Assembly (NCBI GenBank): GCA_005884115.1
Contig: VAXW01000002.1
Span: 1 to 64,000 of the forward strand
Direction: 5' to 3'
DNA: 64,000 nucleotides
Origin: Actinomycetota bacterium
Lineage (GTDB): Bacteria > Actinomycetota > Thermoleophilia > Solirubrobacterales > Solirubrobacteraceae
Part shown: in pieces, positions 38,101 through 45,645 of the stretch
Layout: every line of letters begins with the position of its first letter
Position numbering within the stretch: position 1 is the stretch's first letter
Position numbers and translations under genes: made by a program
Notes under the pieces: model-generated
The model's database searches: none
What the model was told of the DNA's origin: nothing
What the model saw: only the letters and a program-made list of their open reading frames with translations

Positions 38101-38641
38101 CGACCGGGGCGTTGCAGATCGCAGATCGGTCGGCGCACCCCGTCAGGCATACGAGACCCTCGGCATGGTCCAGCACCGCCTCCAGCTCGACCGCCGGCTC
38201 GCCCAGCACGCGCGACCGGGCCGTCGCCGACGAGGAGGCCGTCGCGACCGGGCCGTCGCCGACGAGGGGGCTGTCGCCGACCGACCGACCGACCGACCGC
38301 CGGGGCCCGTCGCGGGTGTGCGCGTGGGCGAGCGTGATGATCCGGCAGAGGTTGCTCCAGCCGCGCCCGTCGCGTACCAGCAGCGTCAGGTGACGGCTGC
38401 TGGTAGCGCAGTCGGAGGTTGTGGCCAGGTCGATCTCGGCGCCGTGGATCGCTCCCAACCCGCGCTCCTTGGCCGCCTGGGCCAGCTCCATCGAGCCCGA
38501 GAGCGAGTTGTGGTCGGTGAGCGCCAGCGCCGCATGGCCGAGCTCGCACGCGCTTTCCACCAGCTCTCCAGGCAGCGATACGCCGTCCAGGAACGAGTAC
38601 GCCGAGTGGCAGTGGAGCTCAGCGTAGGGTGGCGTGGGCAT
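35123..38641 (-). CDS. dnaE2: Error-prone DNA polymerase DnaE2 (ImuC)
   Basis: A 1172-residue C-family polymerase of the damage-inducible DnaE2 type. An N-terminal PHP domain opens [24 protein letters not shown] and [11 protein letters not shown]. The palm carries the catalytic aspartates in [12 protein letters not shown] (about residue 455). It continues with [33 protein letters not shown], the finger motif [45 protein letters not shown] and a C-terminal OB fold ([29 protein letters not shown]). Two low-complexity inserts in the PHP part (residues about 113-140 and 175-195) are built on (CGAC)n tracts coding for VGRS repeats. It ends the SOS-controlled imuB operon. Confidence 0.95.
   Translation of the reverse strand: [1172 protein letters not shown]
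35802..35828. repeat. 9-bp tandem repeat inside dnaE2
   Basis: Three perfect copies of TCCGGCTGG encode a QPDQPDQPD run in a linker near residue 940 of DnaE2. The 9-bp unit preserves the frame, so copy-number change would only alter linker length. Confidence 0.8.
38081..38104. repeat. (CGAC)6 tetranucleotide tract in dnaE2
   Basis: Six perfect CGAC units, read as GTCG on the coding strand, encode residues 180-187 (VGRSVGRS) of DnaE2. Each unit is 4 bp, so gain or loss of one shifts the frame before the catalytic domain. Confidence 0.9.
38211..38267. repeat. 25-bp direct repeat in dnaE2
   Basis: Two identical 25-bp copies, 38211-38235 and 38243-38267, are separated by 7 bp (period 32 bp). 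Each begins CGCGACCGGG and ends CGACGAGG. They lie in the same PHP-domain insert as the (CGAC)5 tract. The 32-bp period is not a multiple of three, so loss of one copy would also break the frame. Confidence 0.85.
38278..38297. repeat. (CGAC)5 tetranucleotide tract in dnaE2
   Basis: Five perfect CGAC units, about 175 bp from the six-unit tract, encode SVGRSVG around residues 115-122 of DnaE2. As with the other tract, a one-unit change shifts the frame. Confidence 0.9.
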
Positions 38642-38646
38642 TCCCC

Positions 38647-38976
38647 TCACGGCGCCTGCGTGTACCAGCCGCCGCACGCCTGCTCCTCGCCACCATGCCG
38701 CGCCGCGCCGTCCTCAGCGCGGGCTGGGCCCTGCGCTCCCCCGCGCGCTCCAGCAACGAGATCGTGGTAGACGACCACGTTGCGCCCGGTCGTGGTCACC
38801 GCCTCCCAGTAGCGACGCCGCAGCGGCCGCTCGGTCCACCAGCGGTCCTCCACCAGCCAGGACTCTCGTATCAGCTCGATCGCCCTGCCATCAACTTCGA
38901 CAGGGACGCCCGCTCCTTCCGTGCGCACCCTGGCCGGGCGGGGAAGGTTGAGGGGAATGCTCGCAGCGGGTGCCAT
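38647..38976 (-). CDS. DUF6504-type small protein between imuB and dnaE2
   Basis: A 109-residue protein with the core VEVDGRAIELIRESWLVEDRWWTERPLRRRYWEAVTTTGRNVVVYHDLVAGA, a pattern I associate with the DUF6504 proteins that accompany actinobacterial imuB/dnaE2 genes. No catalytic motif is visible, and the C-terminal 30 residues look disordered. It starts at ATG 38976 abutting the imuB stop and ends 5 bp before the dnaE2 start, so all three genes form one transcription unit. A structural role in the mutasome is an inference from position only. Confidence 0.75.
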   Translation of the reverse strand: MAPAASIPLNLPRPARVRTEGAGVPVEVDGRAIELIRESWLVEDRWWTERPLRRRYWEAVTTTGRNVVVYHDLVAGARGGAQGPARAEDGAARHGGEEQACGGWYTQAP

Positions 38977-40157
38977 CAGCCCGGGAGCCGAGCGAGCATG
39001 ACCCGTCGCTCCGGCACGCGCGAGTCGGGGTCCACGCAGATCGCGCGCAGCGCCGCATCTGCACCGGCCACCGCGCGCACCTGAGCGATCGCCTCGCGCA
39101 GCCGCTCGGCGCGCGTGGAGCCGTGGCCGGCCAGCAGCTCGCCCTGCTCGCCCGCCGCGCCCCCAAAGCTCTCAATGGCCAAACCCAGCGACGCTGCAGG
39201 AGCGGGCAGCAGCGGCAGGCGCGCCGACAGCGCCAGGCGGATGCGCTGCGGATCGGAGAGCGCTTGGCGGAAGACCACCCGCTCGCGCCAGCCGCCGCCC
39301 GCGAGCAGGTGGGCGGAGAGGACGACCGCGCGCAGCGCCCGCCCGCGGCGCTCGCCGCGGGCCAGCAGCCGGTCGACCAGCATCCCCAGCACGCGCTCGA
39401 GCGCCGGCCCCGAGCTCGCCGCCCCCACATCTAGCGTCTCCTCCAGATGCTCGTGCACACGGCGCGGCGCAAGCGGAGCGTCCTCCCCGCGGACGAGACG
39501 GTACGCCAGCACGCCAGCTGGCCCGAAGCGATCGGCGAGCGCAGAGCGCCCCAGGCTCGCCAGCTCGCCAAGCGTGCGTACGCCGAGGCGCTGGAGCGGT
39601 TCGAGCAGCGCCTCGGTCTCGGCTCGGAAGGCGAGCAGGTCCACCGGCCGTCCCGCAAGCCAGCGCTGGGCGCCACGCCCATCCAGCAGGAGCGGGCGGC
39701 GCGAGCGCACCGCCAGGGCCGCCGCCAGTGCCCCGAAGCGCGTCGGCCCTGCCCCCACGCGCGCGGGGCGCCCGAGCGCTCGCCTCGCCGCGGCGATCGT
39801 GGCCTCATGCGTGCCGTAGAGGCCGCGCAGGGCATCGGCCTGGAAGTAGGCAAGCCCCGCTCGCGCCGGCTCGACGGCCGCGCCGGTCGATTCCAGCGCG
39901 CGCAACATGGCCTCCCAAGCATCCGCGACCGCCACGGGACTTGCGGGCACGAGCGCCAGATCGGGGCAGCGGGCGAGCGCCTCGCCGAGGACCATGCCGC
40001 GCGTCACCCCCAGCGCCTCAGCAGCTCCCGAGACCTCGCCCACGCGCTGCTCGGAGCCCGGCAGCGGCGCCACCGCCACGGCCCGTCCGGCCAGCGCCCG
40101 TGGCCCTCCGGCGGCGATCACAAGCTCCAGGCGAGGCAGGTGCACGCACACGACCAT
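38976..40157 (-). CDS. imuB: ImuB-type inactive Y-family polymerase homologue
   Basis: A 393-residue Y-family-like protein beginning MVVCVHLPRLELVIAAGG. The catalytic aspartate that follows the first beta strand in active Y-family enzymes is missing (VCVHLPRLEL), and the usual DE motif is replaced (GLAYFQADALRGLYG). It is therefore a scaffold of the ImuB kind, which recruits DnaE2 to the sliding clamp, not an active polymerase. The helix-hairpin-helix (LQRLGVRTLGELASLGRSALADRFGP) and little-finger parts are present. ATG 40157 lies just after the LexA box; an in-frame ATG at 40175 would place the box inside the coding region. No imuA' gene is adjacent. Confidence 0.88.
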   Translation of the reverse strand: MVVCVHLPRLELVIAAGGPRALAGRAVAVAPLPGSEQRVGEVSGAAEALGVTRGMVLGEALARCPDLALVPASPVAVADAWEAMLRALESTGAAVEPARAGLAYFQADALRGLYGTHEATIAAARRALGRPARVGAGPTRFGALAAALAVRSRRPLLLDGRGAQRWLAGRPVDLLAFRAETEALLEPLQRLGVRTLGELASLGRSALADRFGPAGVLAYRLVRGEDAPLAPRRVHEHLEETLDVGAASSGPALERVLGMLVDRLLARGERRGRALRAVVLSAHLLAGGGWRERVVFRQALSDPQRIRLALSARLPLLPAPAASLGLAIESFGGAAGEQGELLAGHGSTRAERLREAIAQVRAVAGADAALRAICVDPDSRVPERRVMLARLPG

Positions 40158-40158
40158 A

Positions 40159-40172
40159 CGAACATATGTTCG
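40159..40172. promoter_or_regulatory. LexA (SOS) box, perfect palindrome CGAACATATGTTCG
   Basis: This 14-bp palindrome matches the actinobacterial/Gram-positive LexA consensus CGAAC-N4-GTTCG with both arms perfect. It lies one base before the imuB ATG at 40157 (or within the first codons if ATG 40175 is used). LexA binding here would block the imuB-DUF6504-dnaE2 operon, and the position implies a very short or leaderless transcript. Confidence 0.85.
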
Positions 40173-40199
40173 CATACCCGTTCCCCGCCCGCAAGCGGG

Positions 40200-40277
40200 G
40201 CCGTCCCCTGGATGGCTAAGCGCGGGCCGTCCGCTGGATGGCTACGCGCCGGCCGTCCCCTGGATGGCTAAGCGCCG
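40200..40277. repeat. Three 26-bp tandem repeats, each a hairpin
   Basis: Copies start at 40200, 40226 and 40252. Each begins GCCGTCC, has a 3-nt centre (CCT, GCT, CCT) and continues GGATGGC, forming a 7-bp stem with one G-T pair. Copies 1 and 3 differ in one base and copy 2 in a few. The array spans the amidase stop codon (40268-40270) and ends 28 bp before the imuB LexA box. It could attenuate amidase read-through or act as a protein-binding array. Confidence 0.75.
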
Positions 40278-41704
40278 GCCGCGCCGGCGTCCACCGCCGG
40301 GCGGCGCTCTAGCCACGGCATCGCCTGCTCGAGCGCAGCAGCTACCCGCAGCAGCAGGTCCTCGCGCAGCGTCTGTGCCGTCAACATCACCCCCAGCGGC
40401 ATCCCGTCCGCGGCCACTCCCAGCGGCAGGCTGATCGAGGGCTGCCCTGTGAGGTTGGCGAGCGGGGTGAAGGGGATCCGCGCGAAGACCTCCTCCATCC
40501 ACGCGCCGGCCGAGTCGATGCGACCGTCATTCTGGTCAGGCTCGCCGCTCGCCGGCGCGGGCGCCGGCGTGGTCGGACACAGGAACAGGTCGTGCTCGTC
40601 CAGGAAGCGGCCCCAGCGGCGCGAGATCGAGTTCACCACCGAGGCGGCTGCCTCGAGCTCCAGGCCGCTCACCTCGCGCCCGCGCTGGATGCAGGCCCAC
40701 GAGGCCGCCTCCACTCGCTCCGGGCCGAGCTCGTGCTCCGAGATGCGGGCGAACATGTAGGCGAGGCCGGCAAGGTCCAACGCCCAGACCGCCTCGAGGC
40801 AGGCGCGCAGCCTGTCCTCGTCGACCACGGGGCAGGCCTCCTCAACGTGGTGGCCGAGGCTCTGCAGCGTCGCCGCGACCGCCTCCACCGCCGCCCGCGC
40901 CGGCGGCTCGCTCGGCACACCGAGGAACGACGCCGTGTGCACGGCCACGCGCAGCGCTGGCAGCGGCTCGGCCAGCGCGTCGGCATAGCTGACCGGCGGG
41001 CGCGCGACGTAGTAGCGGTCCCCCGGCGCGGGTCCGCAGACCGCGTCGAGCAGCGTCGCCGCGTCGCGCACGGTTCGCGTGAGCGCGAACTCGTGGGCGA
41101 AGCCGCCCACCGCCTCGCCCACTGCGGGGCCGAGAGGAACGCGGCCGCGCGAGGGCTTCAGGCCGACGAGCCCGCACCAAGCGGCGGGGACGCGGATCGA
41201 GCCGCCTCCGTCGTTGGCGTGCGCCAGCGGCAGCGCGCGGGCGGCGACCAGAGCGGCGGAGCCCCCGCTCGACCCGCCAGGCGAGCGCGCGGTGTCCCAC
41301 GGGTTCAGTGTGGCGCCGTGGACGAGCGGCGCCGTATCGGTGTTGAACGCGAACTCGGGTGTCGCCGTGCGTACCAGCGCCACGAGGCCCGCGGCCCGGA
41401 AGCGCTCGGCCAGCGTGCCGTCGCGGCGCGCCACGAAGCCGTCGAGCAGCCGGCTGCCGAAGCCGAGCGGACGCCCGGCTTCGGGCAGCGTGTCCTTGAC
41501 CGCCATCGGCACGCCGGCGAGCGGGCCGTCGCCGGCGCTCGCGGCGTCCTCGTAGGGGCCGGACACGACCGCGTTCAGCCGCGGCTCGACCGCCTCGATC
41601 GCCCGCATCGCGACCTCGCGCACCTCGCCGGCGGCCAGCTCTCGAGCCGCCAGCAGCCGCCGCAGCTCGGTCGCGTCAGCGCGGGTGTAGTCGGCCAGGT
41701 CCAC
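40268..41704 (-). CDS. Amidase (amidase signature family)
   Basis: A 478-residue serine amidase. The Ser-cisSer-Lys catalytic triad is visible: Lys in PMAVKDTLPEAG, the Gly/Ser-rich signature DTARSPGGSSGGSAALVAARALPLAHANDGGGSIRVPAAWCGLVGLKPS, and the nucleophile Ser in the GGSIRVPA segment. The C-terminal part (ANLTGQPSISLPLGVAADGMPLGVML) is normal for the family. Substrates range from simple amides to Glu-tRNA-Gln, but no gatB/gatC partner is nearby, so a catabolic amidase is more likely. It starts with GTG at 41704 and lies downstream of the mce ATPase gene. Confidence 0.9.
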   Translation of the reverse strand: MDLADYTRADATELRRLLAARELAAGEVREVAMRAIEAVEPRLNAVVSGPYEDAASAGDGPLAGVPMAVKDTLPEAGRPLGFGSRLLDGFVARRDGTLAERFRAAGLVALVRTATPEFAFNTDTAPLVHGATLNPWDTARSPGGSSGGSAALVAARALPLAHANDGGGSIRVPAAWCGLVGLKPSRGRVPLGPAVGEAVGGFAHEFALTRTVRDAATLLDAVCGPAPGDRYYVARPPVSYADALAEPLPALRVAVHTASFLGVPSEPPARAAVEAVAATLQSLGHHVEEACPVVDEDRLRACLEAVWALDLAGLAYMFARISEHELGPERVEAASWACIQRGREVSGLELEAAASVVNSISRRWGRFLDEHDLFLCPTTPAPAPASGEPDQNDGRIDSAGAWMEEVFARIPFTPLANLTGQPSISLPLGVAADGMPLGVMLTAQTLREDLLLRVAAALEQAMPWLERRPAVDAGAAGA

Positions 41705-41760
41705 GCCTTCTCGGCGGCGAGCCTAACGAACGTCCGCGGCCTCGGCGCGAGCGATCGGGC

Positions 41761-42600
41761 TCAGTCCATCGTCAGCGGGCCCTCCGCCGATCCTGAGAGG
41801 AACTGGCGCACGAACGCGTTGTCGGAGGAGAACATGCGCTCCGCGTCGCCGGCTTCCACGATCCGCCCCCTCCACAGCAGCGCGATGTACTCGCCGATCT
41901 GCCGCGCGGAGGCGATGTTGTGGGTGACGACGACGTAGGTCCCCCTGTGGATGGAATGCATCTCCTGGATCAGGTCGCACAGAAGCGCCGTGCGCACGGG
42001 GTCGAGCCCTGAGTCGGGCTCGTCGAAGATCACGATGTCGGGTTCCATCACGAGCGCGCGCGCGAACCCGGCGCGCTTGCGCATGCCGCCCGAGAGCTGC
42101 GATGGCAGGTCGTCCATCGCGTCCGCCAGCCCCACATCGCTGAGGCGTTCGGTGACCTTGTCGGCGATCTGCGCCTCGGAGGTGTCGGTGTGCTGGCGCA
42201 GGGGGAAGGCGACGTTGTCGAACACGTTCATCGAGCCGAACAGCGCTCCGTCCTGGAACAGCACGCCGATCCTCCGGCGCAGGGCGAGGAGCTCCGGCAT
42301 GGTCAGCTTCGGCACCGACTGACCATGCACGACCACGTCGCCCGCGTCCGGGAACATGAGGCCGATCACGTGCTTGATCAGCACGCTCTTGCCGGTGCCC
42401 GAGGGGCCCAGCACGACCGTGATCATGTCGTCGGGAATCGCGACGTTGAGCCCGTTCAGCACGGACACGCCACCGAGGCGCTTGTGCACGTCCAGGCAGC
42501 GGATCGACCAGTTCTCCCCCTCGCCGCTCAGATCGAGGTCGGTCGAGTGGTACTGGAACTGCTCCTGCTCCTGCTCCTGCTCGTGCTCTTCTGTCGTCAT
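41761..42600 (-). CDS. Mce-associated ATPase (MlaF/Mkl type)
   Basis: A 279-residue ABC ATPase. Walker A is VLGPSGTGKSVLIKHVIGL and the signature is QLSGGMRKRAGFARALVMEPDIVIFDEPDSGLDPVRT, a variant diagnostic of MlaF/Mkl, the ATPases that drive MCE lipid transporters. An acidic N-terminal tail has a short EQ repeat (EEHEQEQEQEQFQY), encoded by a 6-bp repeat. ATG 42600 overlaps the stop of the last mce gene by 4 nt (ATGA). It is the final gene of the mce operon. Its normal membrane partner, a YrbE/MlaE permease, is not encoded here. Confidence 0.93.
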   Translation of the reverse strand: MTTEEHEQEQEQEQFQYHSTDLDLSGEGENWSIRCLDVHKRLGGVSVLNGLNVAIPDDMITVVLGPSGTGKSVLIKHVIGLMFPDAGDVVVHGQSVPKLTMPELLALRRRIGVLFQDGALFGSMNVFDNVAFPLRQHTDTSEAQIADKVTERLSDVGLADAMDDLPSQLSGGMRKRAGFARALVMEPDIVIFDEPDSGLDPVRTALLCDLIQEMHSIHRGTYVVVTHNIASARQIGEYIALLWRGRIVEAGDAERMFSSDNAFVRQFLSGSAEGPLTMD

Positions 42601-44117
42601 TTCCCCGAGTAGACCGCGTGGGGGAACTGGCTCGTCTGACCGTTGAAGGTGAACGGCCCCTGCTGCGTGCACGGCGGGACCGGGACCGCGTTCGGCGTTT
42701 CCGGCGCGTTGGCCACTTTGAAGAGGATGATCTGTTCGATCAAGCTCTGCGAGACGTTCGCATTTTCCGGCCCGCTGACGGAGGGCACGGGGTTCGAGCA
42801 CGCGCCGCTGCTGAACACCTGCAGGCCGTCGCTCGCCAGCGCGCTGAACGCGCCCGGCTTGAAGTACGGGTTCGAGCGGTCGCTGCCGATCCGCGCCGGG
42901 TAGACCGAGAGGCTCTCCGGACCGAGCACGTTCATCGTGCGCAGATAGTGCTGAGAGGGTCCTCGTCCCAGGCCTCCGACCGCGAGGTTGCTGTTCTGGA
43001 ACTTCGCCTGCGTCGAGGCCGTGAGGTTCGCGAAGAAGGCCTGGATCTCGGGCACGTACAGGGAGGTGAACTGGAGGAACGGATCCAGGTTGTGCAGGAC
43101 CGGTCTCAGGTTTTCGAGCAGCAGCGTCGTGTCCTCGAGCATCGGCTTGACCTGCGGCAGGCCCTTCTTGGCCGCCTTGGTCAGCGGTCCCAGCGAGGTG
43201 AGGAAGCCGTTGAAGCGCGGCGCGAACGGGACGGCTGCGGTGAGCAGTGGCGAGAGAGCGCGCTCGGTGGGCTGGAACTGTTCGAGGAACGGGACCGCGT
43301 CGACGGCGAAGCGGTCCAGTTCTTTCAGCGCCACGCGCGAGCGGCTCTCGAACGCCGGCAGCGCCCGGAACGCGTCGGCCCAGGCCTGGCTGCCTTCGGC
43401 CGCGGCGTGGAAGGTGCGCTCGCCGTTACGGATCAGCCCTTCCAGCTGGCGGTCGCGGCCCGCCAGCGCGTCGAAGACGACGCCCGTGTTGTGGATCACC
43501 GCCCGCAGCGCCCCCTCCTGCGAGGCGAGGATGCGGACCAGCTTGTTGCCGTGTTCGGCGAACGGCTCCAGGGCGGCGAAGCCCGCGTTGATCTGTTCGC
43601 CGCGGCCGTTGATGCCGGTGGCCAGTTCCTGCTGCCACAGCTGGAAATCGCGGCGCGTCTTGGCGTCGAACGCCGAGAGGATGCCGTCGAGCGTGACCGA
43701 CGGTTCGACCTGGGCGTTCGGCAGGCGGCCGTTGTCGGGAAGGTTGGGGCCTTCGCGGCTCTGCGGGATCAGCTGCACATAGGTCTCGCCGAGCAGCGAC
43801 TTCTGGCGCAGGATCGCGTGCATGTCCGCTCGGATCGGCGAGTATTTCGAGGCGACTTCGACGGTCGCGACCGTGCGCCCTTCCTTGCCCGGGTGCAGCG
43901 CGACGACGTGGCCGATGTTCACGCCGGAGATGCGAACGTCCGACTGTTCGGCCAGCGCCAGCGCTTTGGGGAAGCCGACCGTGAAGCGATAGCCCTTCGG
44001 TTTCAGCGGCACCGGCCCGCCGAAGGACTCCCACAGGAACAGCAGCAGCCCGAAGCAGCTGAGCACGAACAGGATGATCACGAGCATGTTCCCGAGCGTG
44101 GGCGCGCGCTTTTGCAT
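42597..44117 (-). CDS. MCE-family protein 6 (last mce gene of operon)
   Basis: A 506-residue protein: one N-terminal transmembrane helix (MLVIILFVLSCFGLLLFLW), an MlaD/MCE domain at about residues 40-120 (GYRFTVGFPKALALAEQSDVRISGVNIGHVVALHP, then QKSLLGETYVQLIPQS) and a long helical C-terminal region (FDAKTRRDFQLWQQEL and onward). The extracytoplasmic tail ends in a cysteine-containing PCTQQGPFTFNGQTSQFPHAVYSGK. MCE proteins form hexameric rings or tunnels that carry lipids between membranes. ATG 44117 is one base after the stop of the preceding mce gene. Confidence 0.9.
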   Translation of the reverse strand: MQKRAPTLGNMLVIILFVLSCFGLLLFLWESFGGPVPLKPKGYRFTVGFPKALALAEQSDVRISGVNIGHVVALHPGKEGRTVATVEVASKYSPIRADMHAILRQKSLLGETYVQLIPQSREGPNLPDNGRLPNAQVEPSVTLDGILSAFDAKTRRDFQLWQQELATGINGRGEQINAGFAALEPFAEHGNKLVRILASQEGALRAVIHNTGVVFDALAGRDRQLEGLIRNGERTFHAAAEGSQAWADAFRALPAFESRSRVALKELDRFAVDAVPFLEQFQPTERALSPLLTAAVPFAPRFNGFLTSLGPLTKAAKKGLPQVKPMLEDTTLLLENLRPVLHNLDPFLQFTSLYVPEIQAFFANLTASTQAKFQNSNLAVGGLGRGPSQHYLRTMNVLGPESLSVYPARIGSDRSNPYFKPGAFSALASDGLQVFSSGACSNPVPSVSGPENANVSQSLIEQIILFKVANAPETPNAVPVPPCTQQGPFTFNGQTSQFPHAVYSGK

Positions 44118-44118
44118 C

Positions 44119-45645
44119 TCAGCCGCTCCCTCCCGCAGTGGCGTTGCCCGGCAAGCCGCCCGCCTGCGCGCCCGCGAGCTGCCCGAGGCCGAGCTTGGTG
44201 AGCATGCCGCGCGCCGCCGCGCGCGCGCGCGCGTCGAGGGCGCTGCGGGGCGCGCGCGCCGCGCTGGCGGTCGCTTTGACCGCCGTCGGCGCGAGGATGC
44301 CCTCGCTCTGGCATTCGGCCTTCGTCGGCGGTTTCAGCAGGCCGACGAGCAGGTTGACCGTCGGGTTGATTTCCGAGGCGCCTTTCAGGAGCGCCAGGAT
44401 TTCGCAGTTCAGGTACACGAGCGTGCGTCCCAGGACCCCGTGCGCATCCGCCGAACTCACGACGCTGTTGAGATTGTGGTTCGACCAGTCGAGGAAGAAC
44501 AGGAAGCCGCCCCGCTTGGCGCCGGGGTTGTAGGCGAGCTCGTTGAAGAACTCGTTCAGGACCGAAAAGACGGTGGCGAGCTTCGGGAACGATTCAGCCA
44601 GCGCCTGCGTGTCGGGCCGCAGCTGCGAGATCGTCGGCAGGATCTGGCGCGCGAAGGGCCGCACCTCGTCGCGGATGACGGGCGTCGTTTCCTTCGCCAG
44701 GCGGCGGGTGGCCTCGTTTGCGGGGCCGAGCGCGCGCGCGAACGGGCGCAGCTCGTGCAGCGTCGGGCCGAGCAGGCCCGCCGCCACAGCCGTCTTGCCG
44801 AGGCCGCTGCGGGTCTTCGCGAGCGCACCCGGGAGCAGGTGCAGCAGGCTTTGCACGTTGCGGTCCTCCTTCGCGAAGACCGCGAACACGGCGTTTGAGG
44901 CGTCGACGAGCTGCGCGAGCTCCTTGTCCTTTCCGCCCAGCGCTTCCACCAGCAGGCGGAAGTTGTGGATTGAACGCGCGATGTTGGCGTGGCGGATTTC
45001 CAACTCCTGGGCGATCTGTTGCGTCAGGCGCGCGGTCGGCGCGAAGCGCTTGAGCGTCGCCGCAAACGAGCGGCCGTTGTTCTTCAGCCCTTCGCCCGCC
45101 CCCGCGAGGAGCTCCTGCAGGTAGGCGCGCGTTTCCGCGTCGAGCGAGGAGAGGAACTCGTCGAAGTTGACGTTGGGCGCTGTCTGCGCGAGCGGCAGCG
45201 TGGACCCGCTCGGCAGACGCCCGGCTGAGGCGTGGCCGGGGTTGACCTCAACCGTGATGTCCTGCAGCTGGGTCTTCGGCCGCAAGAGCAGCGTCGCGTC
45301 GTGGTACAGGCGCGCGTACTTGGGCGTGATGTTCATCGTCACCGTCGCGATGCCGTCGTGCAGGTCCACGCGCGCGATTTCGCCGATCTTCGCGCCGGCG
45401 ATCGTCACCGCCTGGCCCTGCCCGGGCGTCACCGCCTGCGCCGTCTGCATGTCCGCCTTCAGCGTGTAGTGGCTGTGCCCCAAAAACGGCACCCAGCTGG
45501 GTAGCTTGAGGTTCTCGTGCGAGAGGATGTATCCGCCGACGACTGCTGCGAGGGCGATCATCGTGACGACCGCGATGAACGCCGAGCGGTAGCGCTCGAT
45601 CTGGTCGCGGACTGTGAGCCCGCCCTCGTGGCCGTCGGGCGACAT
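44119..45645 (-). CDS. MCE-family protein 5
   Basis: A 508-residue protein. A single N-terminal transmembrane helix (FIAVVTMIALAAVVGGYILS) is followed by the MCE domain (YTLKADMQTAQAVTPGQGQAVTIAGAKIGEIARVDLHDGIATVTMNI) and a long helical tail with a DTQALAESFPKLATVF stretch, ending in an Ala/Gly-rich segment. It overlaps mce 4 by one base (TGATG at ATG 45645; GTG 45648 is an alternative start). The MCE domain contains the pore-lining loop that in homologues forms the hydrophobic tunnel. Confidence 0.9.
   Translation of the reverse strand: MSPDGHEGGLTVRDQIERYRSAFIAVVTMIALAAVVGGYILSHENLKLPSWVPFLGHSHYTLKADMQTAQAVTPGQGQAVTIAGAKIGEIARVDLHDGIATVTMNITPKYARLYHDATLLLRPKTQLQDITVEVNPGHASAGRLPSGSTLPLAQTAPNVNFDEFLSSLDAETRAYLQELLAGAGEGLKNNGRSFAATLKRFAPTARLTQQIAQELEIRHANIARSIHNFRLLVEALGGKDKELAQLVDASNAVFAVFAKEDRNVQSLLHLLPGALAKTRSGLGKTAVAAGLLGPTLHELRPFARALGPANEATRRLAKETTPVIRDEVRPFARQILPTISQLRPDTQALAESFPKLATVFSVLNEFFNELAYNPGAKRGGFLFFLDWSNHNLNSVVSSADAHGVLGRTLVYLNCEILALLKGASEINPTVNLLVGLLKPPTKAECQSEGILAPTAVKATASAARAPRSALDARARAAARGMLTKLGLGQLAGAQAGGLPGNATAGGSG

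Noticed and set aside
38081..38300. Possible CRISPR array
   Set aside because: The repeats are 4-bp tandem units and one 25-bp pair inside a coding sequence; there are no spaced 24-40 bp repeats with unique spacers and no cas genes.
40200..40277. 26-bp repeats as CRISPR
   Set aside because: The copies are directly adjacent without spacers.
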